Source of the DNA: Siphonodentalium dalli
Lineage: Eukaryota; Mollusca; Scaphopoda; Gadilida; Siphonodentaliidae
Length of the DNA: 64,000 nt
Assembly (NCBI GenBank): GCA_032622095.1
Contig: CP136061.1
Location: 127,670,754-127,734,753 of the forward strand
Direction: 5' to 3'
This document shows, piece after piece, positions 11,824 through 24,100 of this stretch (position 1 is the first letter of the stretch; the number at the start of each line of letters is the position of its first letter). The notes below the pieces were generated by a model. It was not told the origin of the DNA. It saw only the letters and a program-made list of their open reading frames with translations, and ran no database searches. Position numbers and translations under genes: made by a program.

Positions 11824-12076
11824 CATTTTCTTTAGTAAATACTTATTGACATATAGTACCCTCAGGAAATGTTCAGAAAATAAGTTCAGGTTGTTTGTTG
11901 AACTTATTATCTGAACATTTCCCACCAATTAATAGTAATCCTTATATTATTATATTGTATTATCTTTTTGTCTGTCGTCTGTTCATTTTTCCTTGAAACT
12001 CATCCAAATGAATGATAGACCGTTCCAATAAATAATTTTATAACTGGGTGGGAGAATCCACTTAGTGAAGAGAGGG
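11824..12076 (+). mobile_element. TTAA-class MITE (5455 family), diverged copy
   Basis: TTAA at 11820-11823 and 12077-12080. It has the same order of blocks as 5455-5684: TTTCTTTAGTAAATACTTATTG, the ATGTTCAGA.AATAAGTTCA hairpin, and CTGGGTGGGAGAATCCA near the end. A smaller hairpin fragment of the same type lies at about 11655-11758. Confidence 0.7.
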
Positions 12077-12779
12077 TTAATATTGATGAATTGTGAAGAC
12101 ATAAAATGTTAGAATGCAGGAGCTTTGATGGACATTTTCAATGAATATCGCATGTAATGGTATTACTTGTTGATGAACTTGCCATTTACTTTACATTTGT
12201 TAAGTTCTAATGTCAGAAATTAAAACAATTTCATTCTTTCTTGTGTGTACATTTATTTGAGTCCAATTAGAATACCTTCTATGAAACTCCGTTAACCAAA
12301 ATACATATATCTATATTTAAAAAAAAAAGAATATTTAAAACAAAAATATAATTGTATTTTTTGAATGTTTAAAAAAAAAATATATAATTTAAATTCAGAT
12401 TTAACTCCATGGTCAATTATTTTTTTTTTTTAACATGTTAAACAAATTGAAAAACTTAATGCCATTAACATTCTGAAGGTTATGCCCCCTGGCCCTTCAC
12501 TCAAGTTCACTGCTTCTGCAATCCCTGGTCCCAAAAATTATATTTACTCAAATTCTTGACAGAGAATCATTAATAAGAAGCATTACTTTGGTTCCAACTG
12601 TATGCCTACACATGTCAAGTGAAATCTGACATATCTATAAACATTCCCTGGAGATCTGCTAGAGGTCATTAATTCCTAATTACAACAACAATCTATCATT
12701 TGTATTTGTTCAAATCTCTCAATAGGACATTTAACACTCCCACACCCACCACCTCCCAAGAGAACATATTTGACTGCCA

Positions 12780-13320
12780 GCTTTCCTATTGCAATATTAT
12801 TCAGATAGGGTCACCAGGTCAAATAGGGGTAACAGTAACCCATGAAAAGTGTTCTTTGAAAGAATCACCAGGTCCATTTAGCTCACATTTAATATTGAGG
12901 CTCCTTTGGTGATTGTGATTCAGATTTGTTTGGTTATATTTGGTATGAAATGACCTTGGGTAACAGGAATTCAGACTTGTGAAAATGGGATCACAAAATC
13001 AAATAAGGGCAGAGCCAGGGACATAACTATTTTACTCCATAGTAATTCTTAAAATATGTTTGCAATAACTAGTTGGCTTATTTAGCATGGAATGTTCTGG
13101 TTTGACTGGAATTCAGATTTGTTAAAATGGGGTCACCAGGTCAAATAGGTGCCAAGCGAAGGACTGTTTCACTTAATATGCTTCCTTCACAAGAACCATC
13201 AGGCCTATTTTACTGATATTTAGTATGAATGGTTCTTTTGTGACTGGGATTAAAATTTAATCAGATGGGGGTCACCAGGTCAAATAGAGTGGGACCAGGG
13301 ACATAACTATTTGTCTCTAA
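12780..13320. repeat. Tandem array with GGTCACCAGGTCAAATAG units
   Basis: Three to four diverged units each carry TCACCAGGTCAAATAG and a GTGACTGGGATTCAGATTTG-like block. Inverted relatives occur at 29990-30170 and 31220-31500. Non-coding. Confidence 0.65.
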
Positions 13321-13489
13321 AATATCGTGATCGGCCTCTCACAAAAAGGGTGCTTGTGAGATTGGAAATTTTGAGGTGTCTGCTGTGAAATTTGAACCTA
13401 AGGGAGGTGCGCAAAAGGATTTATGAACTTGGGAGTCCGGTCGGGAGGGGGCTTGTTATGAGCCACATGTCCAGTTTAGAACAACTTCT

Positions 13490-13560
13490 TTTAAAGTGGG
13501 TATGACAAGTTCTGACTTGTGGTCTCCAGAGTCCCAGTCTGATCAGTCTTTGCAGTCAGG
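13490..13560. repeat. Dispersed repeat, inverted relative of 29255-29345
   Basis: AGTCCCAGTCTGATCAG... followed by GAGCGACCCCACAGTCATTG matches the reverse complement of 29255-29345. Confidence 0.55.
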
Positions 13561-14254
13561 TGAGCGACCCCACAGTCATTGACTGTCTTGTTTGTATCCA
13601 TGCTGACATCAATTGCAACCTGATACTCAATAGAAGTTGGCTCAAGATTGGATATATAATTATGGTGAATTGTAGAAGTTTTGTCACATTTTGGTATCGA
13701 AAGATGGAAAATTGAGGGTCGGTGGACAATAAAGGTCACATTATAGGACACTGAGAGGCCTCTATTTGAACTGATAGGTCACAAATCAGTTGTGCAGTGC
13801 GAGACTTGGACACAACACATATGGAATGCACTCTGAACAAGCGCTCAATAGTCTAGTAATAATTTTGATCCACATCAGATATCAAACTGGACTCGTCCTT
13901 TTAAATTGTCTGATGAAATGTTGAAGTTGAGTTTTAACTGGCCATTTCGTGTATGGGATTAATAAACAAAACTTGAGTAAATAAACCATGATAATTTGAG
14001 CATTATATATATTAGCACATTCATCTACAATGCATTAGTTCAATCCACATGAAACAGTTTGAATATTTTCAAACAATATCCGATTTCTTTTTCAAAATAA
14101 TAGTACTCACCTACAAATTTTTCAAAGAAAGAAATCCTGCTAATACTCATATACTTCCGATTGAAGCATTGTTTATTAATTTGATTGATGTGTGCCTTTG
14201 CATTATATAGCTGACCAGGACAGCCGCTTCTGACATCAATTCCCTTTAATAGTG

Positions 14255-14665
14255 GTGGATTCCTAGTCTGGATATAGTGTCTGACATTTGCATAAAGAGG
14301 ACCTCAGAGGGTGAATTTAGTGATGCTATCCCGCACAGCAGGCTAGAGTCCCCAAATTCACCCTCTGGGGACCTCATTCTGCTTAGGCCTGCTATGGGAG
14401 ACCTAGGATCAGATTGAAATTGGTGATGTCACCTCAATTGTGCTTTTTATCTTCTACATATTAGGGGATATAAAAACTTAACGGAAGTAACTAAAAACAA
14501 TGTAACATATGCTAATTTGAGACTAGATACTTCCCAGAAGATGAGCCTAAGCAGGATGAGGTCCCCGAGAGCGAATTTGGTTATGCTAGCTCACTGTGAG
14601 TGATAAGTGTCACTAAATCCCCCCTCTGGGGACCTAATTCTGCAAATGTCAGACACACTATATCC
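14255..14665. mobile_element. MITE with GAGGTCCCCAGAGGGTGAAT hairpins, copy 1
   Basis: Two internal hairpins, each pairing AGGTCCCC..AG.GGGAATTT with AAATTCACCCTCTGGGGACC. Outer ends match TAGTGTCTGACATTTGCA versus TGCAAATGTCAGACACACTA. Further copies: 30447-30840, 32650-33015, 51150-51560 and a fragment at 44505-44575. Confidence 0.7.
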
Positions 14666-14960
14666 ATTTTTGGCCACATCTTAACAAAGAATATGCCAGC
14701 TGATCATCCATGAATATTTGCTAGCAGGTTATATTAGAAGGTTTTATTAGCATCTCCTCCTTATTTGGAATGTGCTTGTCAGCTCCTGTGACCTGATGAT
14801 GAAGTTGAAATCAACACCTGCATTCATTTTGGACTATGGCACAATTCGGATATTTAAAATTGATTCAGCTGTGGGTGGGAATTTAAAACTTATTGCTGGT
14901 GACTAATCAATGATAACTTTCAATGGGAAGGAGAAAGATCCAGTTCAAAATGATAGCATA

Positions 14961-15173
14961 CAGTAATGCTCTAATTAATCGACTCCTTAACCAGAGAAGA
15001 ATTATGGGTAACTTTTCAGGATTTAGTCGGAAATATGGCTTGTTGCCATTCATCGGAAAGCTCTCGTCGAGAGCTTTCCGATGAATGGCAACAAGCCATA
15101 TTTCCGACTAAATCCTGAAAAGTCACCCATAATTCTGCTCTGGTTAAGGAGTCGATTAATTAGAGCATTACTG
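14961..15173. mobile_element. Palindromic Tc1/mariner-like MITE, copy 1
   Basis: A 213 bp near-perfect palindrome with ends CAGTAATGCTCTAATTAATC and complement, flanked by TA on both sides. Its centre is GCTCTCGTCGAGAGC. Copies are at 50894-51106, 54376-54568 and a deleted one at 52384-52503. TA targets with CAGT...ACTG ends indicate Tc1/mariner. It lies 22 bp beyond the IRAK1BP1 stop, in its 3' UTR or flank. Confidence 0.85.
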
Positions 15174-15195
15174 TATTTGATGATTGATCACTGTA

Positions 15196-18100
15196 TTATT
15201 TAGAGGATGTCTTTGCTTTAACTTTTGATTTTAGTTCAAATGTCACAGAAACTTTGGATTGAACTGTCACTGTTGCTTGTGCCATTTTGTATGGAATTGA
15301 TCCAACTGTCCCAGAATCACTGTCACTGGAGCCAAACCATTCCTTTGTACATTCTTCTTTCACTGATATTGGATGACCAATAGCAAGATGCATAAACTTA
15401 GCCATTTCTTGTGCTTTGACCTTTGCGTTGTGGAGAGCCAATAAGCTAGACTGTTTCCTGAAATGGATACTACAAGTTTACTAAACAGAAGTACATGTAC
15501 TGGTATTAGGCAATATTAATTAAATAGCCTGGTTTACATACACATGCAACAACTTTTCCCCTTAATATACTTAAGCACAAATGCATGTCAGTAACTCAAC
15601 AAAAACAACATGTTCACAGTTTATTACACTGGATAAGTTGATGATAATACATTGCTTTGGAGCTTCCTCTTTCAAATGGTATATAATATGGCATATATTT
15701 TATATCTATGATCTGGGGTTCGAAAAAATATTAAGTGTGCCTTTAACATTGTGAGGCTGACAAATTGTAAAATGTTGCTCACCTGAGGACATGAGAATCC
15801 AGAGCGACATATACTCAAGTAGGAGAGGGAAATAAATAATATTTTCAATAAGGGGGGAGGGGGGGGTCAAATCTGTAAAATACCTCAAACTTTCCAAGCT
15901 GTCTGGAGAATGCTGGAAGTCTGGTTGTGAAATTTGAACAGATTCATCTAACTTCTCACTCAGTAGATTACAGACTGACTGGCATTTCTGGTAGTCTTTG
16001 AAAAGAATTCTAAGTTCTGTTTCTAGAAGGAATGAGCCATCAACTCTTCTCAAGTTTCTGTAAACATTAATCTGTTCTTCCTGAAAAAAATCAAGACAGT
16101 TAAGCAGGAAGTACAGTAAAACCTCTCTAATCCGAACACCCTTCGGACCGGCCCTTCTGTTCGGTTTAGAGAGGTGTTCGGTTTACAGAAAATTGCAAAA
16201 CCATCGGAATATATGCCGCTGTCAGTAAGAGTTATCGAGACCCGAACACCTCATTACTGATTACTTAAACTTTATTCAATAAACTACAAAATAAAACATA
16301 AATTGCAATAGATAAACATGCTCTAATAAGAAATAAATATATGTATATAGATAAAACACGGAAACGATACAATTTACTGGCGATTCGCGGTTGTTCACAG
16401 TAGATTTCAACTCTGAGCTATCGTTTTCCCGATGGTTCATTAATTGTGTTAAATTTATTTAATAAAACTGTGATGGTAACAATAAACCACCGTCCTATAC
16501 TTTTAGTGAATTAGTGTTAATTTGGACAATTGTTGTAAAAACAAAGAGTCCATTCCAGCACAATAGCTGGTGTAAAAACAATGTGTCACTGCTCTAATTA
16601 CCTGTGAAGTCACCATTGTTCAATCAGTGTGTGATATATAAGCAAACATTTATCTATCTGTATCTGCATGTATCTGAAGGTGGCGCAGTGCAGTAACCAA
16701 TTCTGGTTTAGGCGCATCTGATTAGACACCTGTTCTTTTAATCGGTTTTAAAACTTTGCCGATACAAAAGACCGCTAATTAAATTGGTACGCTTATTCAA
16801 TAGCACGAAAGTACCTTACCTGTGTGCATGCGCGTTCGTCTGGTATCGCTTTTGGAATTTATTTAGAATAAGATTAAATATAAATACGGCAGTATCTTTT
16901 TATTCTCAGGCATTATATTCGTTTTAATTTGTAAATAAATTTGATTAATGTACCAAGAACACTTCGTCTGTTTGTAACTAACTGTTGTCACTGACAGTGA
17001 TCGAGGTCACACAGAGGTCAACTCAAAAGCGGAAATGTTCACATCATTACCTTTTAACTGATTGCGTTCGTTCTCTTCCATGCTTTAAGCGATCGGATTT
17101 TGGAGGTAAACATTGGTGTATTTGTTCACTTTTGGACTAATAAAGCTGTCCGTATTCGGAGTACAGAGGTTTCGGATTACAGAGGTAATAATTAGTGACA
17201 ATGCACTTGGGTAAATTTGGGGCCGAACAATTCGTTCGGAATGGAGAAGGGTTCGGATTGTAGAGGGTCCGGTTTGGAGAGATTTCACTGTAACAAACAA
17301 GCACATATCATTCACTTCAGAATATAAATCATATGATGAAATTATTGGAGAGCTTGAAAACAGTTTACAGTGAATGAGCTACCTACAAGATTAATTCAAT
17401 GTCCTCTGATACTAAATTGTGTGGTTGGACAATAGCACACATATTTTTTTTAATCTTTTAAATAGACTTTTTTGGTTGGTCATAACCGTATCAGTGGAAG
17501 TATGCATTGATCAGCATCTGCATTCTAAGTTCTGAGAAAATCATGTCATCACAAATAGATCATCAATACCTTATCAAATGCTTTGATAATAATATCTTGA
17601 AAGAGCGAAAGAATTTTAACAGTGAAAGACGTTCATACCTGTAACAGTTTATCTCCCTCCCTCCCCGCCTTAGATCATGCCATGAATCAGAGATTATATT
17701 CCACCAGTACAAAACCTTGGAACTTTTTGAAGTTTTGACAGGGAACCTTATAAATTCGAAAAATTAACATGGGGAATATATTTCTTAGTTATTATGTGTT
17801 TCTTAATAATGTACTTCACTGCAGGTGAAGGTCCCAACTCGAAATTTCACCATTTAAGTGAATTTATGAGCGAGTTTGCTTTTCGTTACTTACAATTATG
17901 GAATTTCTCCTGGGTAATTAATTCAATGTTTATTGCGATATCGTCTGACAAAAGTCTGAGTAAAGCATGCAATTTCGATTTGGGACATTCACCTACACTA
18001 CAGTGAAGTACATTATTAAGGAACAATTAATAACTAAGAAATATATTCCCCACCTTATTTTTTCGAATTTATAAGGTTTAAGAGGGAGGTCAAGTGACCA

Positions 18101-21100
18101 ATTTTGAATGGGGATTTCCATGCAAAAGTTAGAGTTGCACATACTTCTGAGTGTGACTTGATGTGGTATTGAAAACAACAGGTATTTATCTGACGGGTCC
18201 GCTTGGAACTTGTTCCATTATCAGGTCTGGCAAATGTGAGAATACAGCTACAATAGCTGTATGTGGAGCTCCGTGGTCCGTGGTCCAGTGGTTAGCGCGT
18301 TAGACCTGTCTTCGCTGTCAACACAGCGAGGCGAGTTCGCGGCCGGCTGGTGGTCTGTTGTGAGTTTCCACACAGCAGTGGCTTGGCCGACTTGAGCGAT
18401 GTGCAATTGTTGGATTGTACACTGTTTGAATCTCGCGCCAAGTTGTGACCCTTGAGCAAGGTCGCTCGTACTGTGTCTGCTTTGCACCACCCATACATTA
18501 CAAGGGTACCTGATAATGAGCAGTGAAAGATCTTGTCAGTATGCTAGCCATATGGCATACTCCCGGCTGTACCTCCCCCTGTCCCCGGGGAGCAGTAGAT
18601 GGTTACTGAATGTTCAGGCTCATCAGGGTAATAATTGTAAAACTTTGAGCGCTTTGGGCCTCATGGGAAAGGCGCTTTACAAATGCTATACATTATTATT
18701 ATTATGCAGCTAACCTAGCTGTATTCAGCTATATATTATACTCTCAAACCGGCTGTTTTTCGATAATAAACTAGAAGCGCTAATTTGCGCATCGAAATTA
18801 GGCCACCATATTCTCCGGCCACCCTCAACCAAATCAAAACCGTCACTTGTTTTCTGACAAAGTGTTGCCTTTTGTCGACACAGCGATGTGTGAAAACTTA
18901 CTACGGCAGTCGATGTCAGTCATAACAGTTTAATAACTCTCTTATATGCAATGCGGAATACCTTGAAAAATACATTAAATACAATATTTATCACCGAAGA
19001 TGGAACATCTTAAACATTCCCGGAAGTATAAATAGGATGCTGCTAAAACGCAGTTTGGTTGGTGCGTTAAAACAGGTAAAAGGGGAACATCTCTAGCCAG
19101 AGTTTAACCGACCGAGTACCACTCACTGCTTGAGCTGACACTCTCCAAAAATACGGAAACGTATACATTTATGTCGAATCGCGAAAATACAAATAACAAT
19201 GTTATGTTTAGTAAGTTTTCACACATTATATATTTTCCCGCCAAAACAGATTGAATAGTTCTGACTCGGCAACGACCAGGACTTCATGTTTAAAATACTT
19301 CAGAAATTATATGTCGCATTTTCATTTCAGTTGTCCCTATGTTGTGCCATACATTTGCAATATGCCGCACAATATCTGTATATACCGTTATGAAAGGGTT
19401 ATCAGTATCGCTCACAAACCACTAGTGGTATGTAATTCTAAATGCTTGATATACATGTAGGTACACCATTCTAACGCCCCCTACTGGTTTAGCATCGGGA
19501 AGAAGTAAACGAGTGTTTGCGATGAATTTGATCTTTATTTTATAAGTTAGCTAATTAATGCATTCGCAGAAAATAGTCCCCAGAATATTTACTGACATCG
19601 ACCGCCGTAGTAAGTTTTCACACAAAGTCAGAACTGCCGTGTCGACAAAAGGCAACACTTTGTCAGAAAACAAGTGACGGTTTTGATTTGGTTGAGGGTG
19701 GCCGGAGAATATGGTAGCCTAATTTTGATGCGCAAATTAGCGCTTCTATTTTATTATCGAACGAGAGGCCGATCACGATCGGCAGATGTTTAACCCATAC
19801 CTTGGCGATAGCGATTAGCTATTTTTATAAATTTTATAAATCCTTACACCAACCTTTTCATGAGTGCAAAAGTTTCAACAATTCACACTTTATATAGTGA
19901 TCGTGTGAAAAATATTTAGTTATCACATTGTGTCAACAGGATTGGTGGAGGATGTTAATATTTTTAAGCAAATAAACCAAATGACCCTCACTATGCAGGT
20001 TAGGGGTGTGTTATCGTCAACTATGCCAAGAACTATAAACATAATCAATGGAAATATTTGAGTTATCAAATCGGATAGAATGGGGTTAATCTTACCCAAA
20101 CTAATGAACTGATAAACACAAAATAGTCTATGAAAAGCATGTCATTGGATTTAGAACCCCATACAATAAGTCAGTCTCAAGAATACCAGCACCATTAATA
20201 TTATCCTGGAGCCCAAATGCAATTGAGGGAATTTCAAAATAAGACATTTCCTCTAATGATGAATATTCAATTGGTGATGTATTGAAACCCTTACTGAACC
20301 TGCCTCAAAGTGAAAGGGATAATATTATATCTGTCTATCGCATAATATGTGTCTATGGAATGGTTTAATTTTAATCCCAAATCCATGCAAATCAAAGGTG
20401 GATCACCATCAACCTGGACATAACATAGGAGAATGATTAAATGAAAAGCATCAAAACCATAAGATGTGTGGAGAGGGTTAATCATTTTCAATGACATCAT
20501 GTTATGGAACTAAGGAATGTGTGGATAAATTTTTGTCTAAGATAAGACAACAGTGTTTGTAAAGAACAATGTCTGTAAAACAACACTACAAAGTAACAAT
20601 GGACTATTCCAATTTATTATTTTAGAATAGGTGTCATATAGTGTGTGCATATAGCTAATGTAATAAACCTGTTTCAACAAAGGGGTTAACTTCATATTGC
20701 ACAGAAAGCAGAACTCCACCAGAGAGTGAGTAATCAATCACAGTTTGACATAATTATGATAACAAGTCCAGCCAGCCAGTGGTACCACTATCATGCTTTA
20801 TAGCATGTAGTATCTAATGTCATAGTGATAATTAACTCATTTCAATAACACACATTGCTGTGGGATATATGTTCTCTTCAAATTCCCAGCAGTAATTACT
20901 TGAATTATAAAGGGTCATAACTCTGTTAAAATATATCGGATCAAACCCATATTCGAACTCGATCTGTATTTAGGGGTGATAAATTCATATACCAAATTTT
21001 GTGTTGATCAGATGAAAAATGTTTTGAGTCATAGCAGCTTGGGTGAATTCTAAGTAAACATAAGAGTGAAAAGGGTTAATTAAACAATACCAAAAACCAT

Positions 21101-24100
21101 ACAGATGAAGAACGTGCTAAGAAAAACCTAGGTAAGAAATATGAGGCAGATCAGAAGAAATATGTTCAACTTATTGCATTGGATAGCATGTGTGTAAAGG
21201 GTTAATTATTTTCTAAACTGATCAACCAATCAATACCAAAAACTATACAGGTGAGGGGTGTGTCATCATAAACCTACATATCAAATATGAACACAATCGG
21301 ACAAAAAAATATTTCGGTTAGAGCATCGGATTTTTTTTTAATTAATTTTATTTTCGAAAAAAGGGTCATAACTCCTTTAAAATAAATCGGATCAAACCCA
21401 TATTCGAACTCGATCTGTATTTTTGGCTGTGAAACTCACATACCAAATTTGGTTCCAATCAGATAAAAAATGTTTGAGTTATGGCAGAATGCGTGAATTC
21501 TAAGTTGAAAAAGGGCCATAACTCTGTAACAAAATCTCGGATCAAACCCAAATTCGAACTCGATCTGTATTTTGGGCTGAGAAACCCATATACAAAATTT
21601 GGTTTCGATTGGATAGAAAATGTTTGAGTTATCGCATTACTCGTAAAGTGTCTACGGACGGACAGACAGACAGACGGACAGACAGACAGACGGACGAACG
21701 ACGAGTGGTCAATCCGGGCAACGACACTATGTTTACCATACTATGGTATGGGTAAACATAAAAACAGCTGGTTTGAGAATGAGAGTATAATATATAGCTG
21801 AATACAGCTAGGACAGTATGTATGAACTAGATGTATGAACTAGATGGACAGTGTCAAATCTACAACAATAGATGACCTGACAAAATCATATAATAAGAAA
21901 AAACAAGTCGACATGATCATCCTAGACTTCTCCAAAGCATTCGACACGGTACCTCACAATAAGCTCCTTTACAAACTACATCAGTATGGGATCCGTGGCC
22001 AACTCCACACATGGCTAGAGAGCTTCCTAACAGAAAGGAAAATGAGAGTAGTACTGGAGGGACAAACATCAGAAGAAGTTGACGTGGACTCCGGTGTACC
22101 ACAGGGAACTGTTCTAGGTCCTCTGTTATTCCTATGTCACATAAACGACCTTCCAGACAGTGTCAAATCTACAGTCCGACTTTTTGCCGATGACTGCCTA
22201 CTCTACCGGCAAATAAACAGCATCAATGACCAACACCAACTGTAACAAGATCTGCAGAGTCTTGAAGGATGGGCCAAACACTGGGGAATGTCCTTCAATG
22301 CAAAGAAGTGCTACGTGATGAGTATGCAAAAGAAACATGACAAGATGTATGAACTAGATGGACAAAACCTAAAACAAGTGGCACGGGTCCTACTAAACAA
22401 CGAACATAAACGAACACAGGTCCAAAAAGCGGAGTAGAAGGGTGAAATTTGGTTTGAGGGGGCGCGTGGGTCCATTCTATGTGTATGTGGTGTTATTTCC
22501 AACTTTGATGATTTATTTTTTGAGTTATTAGCATTATTTGAATACAAAACTACTAAACAACGAACACAAACGAACATAAGATTAGCGGCAGTGCAGAGGC
22601 TACCGTGCAGGTGTTAATTAACTACGGCTTACTCTGTCTCCTTGTTTTTACTGCAAGATGATTGTCAATTTTATCACTGATGGCAATAAAAACACGGGGA
22701 AACATCAGAGGTCGGCGTTTTAATGCATAGCTAACAAAACATTTGAGTGAATGTGAGTGAGTCATTGTTGTCAGTCTCTGAGATGACTATATATATTTTC
22801 TCAGTCTCGGAGATCACTCTGGTAAATGCTATTTCTGCTTGCTTTCCTGATACACGCATACGCTATGTACCAGGCATCTTAAGGAAAATCTCAATCGTAA
22901 TTTAAGTAAAACAGACAGTGATCAAACTGTCAATAAGATGGAAAAGTATTCAATAGCGAGAGCGGCTTGGTAACAATAGAAAACAAAATCATTTAAGACG
23001 AAATACAGACAGACATAATTGACAAATATATGTGACAACAGACGATACCTTACATTTATGGAAAGACTAAAGACGAAAGTTTTCAATGCTAGAAAACAAA
23101 ATTCAACAATTCCTAAATGTTGGACAAATAACAATTATGAAAGCATTAAAGATGCGGGAGTCCTTGGCAGTGGGTATATATATGCTGTGAAAATTTTCCA
23201 ACAGTCAAAAACCGACACAAAAAGCAAAATGTAGACACACTTTGTCCGTATACAAATAAGAAATATCGCATAGACAGTATGTTATTGACATAAAAAGTTA
23301 CTTTCCTTGTGTTTGTTTATATTATCATGGTAAACATAAAGAGCGTTCTTTGTTGCTGAATTCATGACATGGAACTAATAAAGAGCGTTTATATCATTTG
23401 TGTGTGATTAGCCAGTAACACGTACGGTGCTGTCTTCTGTAACACAATCAGGCTCTTGCTTAGGTAATATATAGTAGGTCTTTATGATAGCATGCTGTTT
23501 ACACGATGAACGAAACTGTATGCGTTTTAGTGTTTTTCTGTTTACGGTGATTGGAACAAATATGAATATTTTCGACAACTATGGCCTCCCGTGCCTTTAA
23601 TAATATAATTAACAAATTTTTTTTACTGAGTTTACAGACAATTTAAATGAAACAGTTATCAGGCATTGCATCATCTTTGGAAGTGAGACACGAAATTTGA
23701 ACAAATATGACGGCCGAACAACGAGACAGACTAATGCGAAGACTTCTTAATTTTGTGAGTGACAATTCCAAATTCCAAACTTCAACTGACGACAATTAAC
23801 TATACCCAAAACTACCGCTCTCGCAAAAAAAAAAACCTGGACAAAAAAAAAGGAAAGAGTGAAGGCATCAAAAACCAAGACGATCACCAATAAACGACAG
23901 AAAGTTAGCATATAGTATGGAAATATACATAGAGGATCTCACATGAGTTTCTATTTTATACGGAATTTATCAACTGAGTTCACTAAATTCGATTTGAGCC
24001 AAGGTTTACCGAGGCTCAAATAGAATTTAGTGGACGAGGTTGATAAATTACGTATAAAATAGAACGAGTTTGAGATACTTTTTATCACATGGTCATATAA

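Noticed and set aside
18272-18345. A true tRNA gene
   Set aside because: Only promoter boxes are tRNA-like; the acceptor stem does not pair, and the sequence continues into a SINE body with an (ATT)n tail.
19760-21764. Helitron identity of the 2 kb repeat (hairpin near the 3' end)
   Set aside because: There is no CTRR terminus, no TC start and no AT insertion pattern; subterminal sequences are inverted instead.
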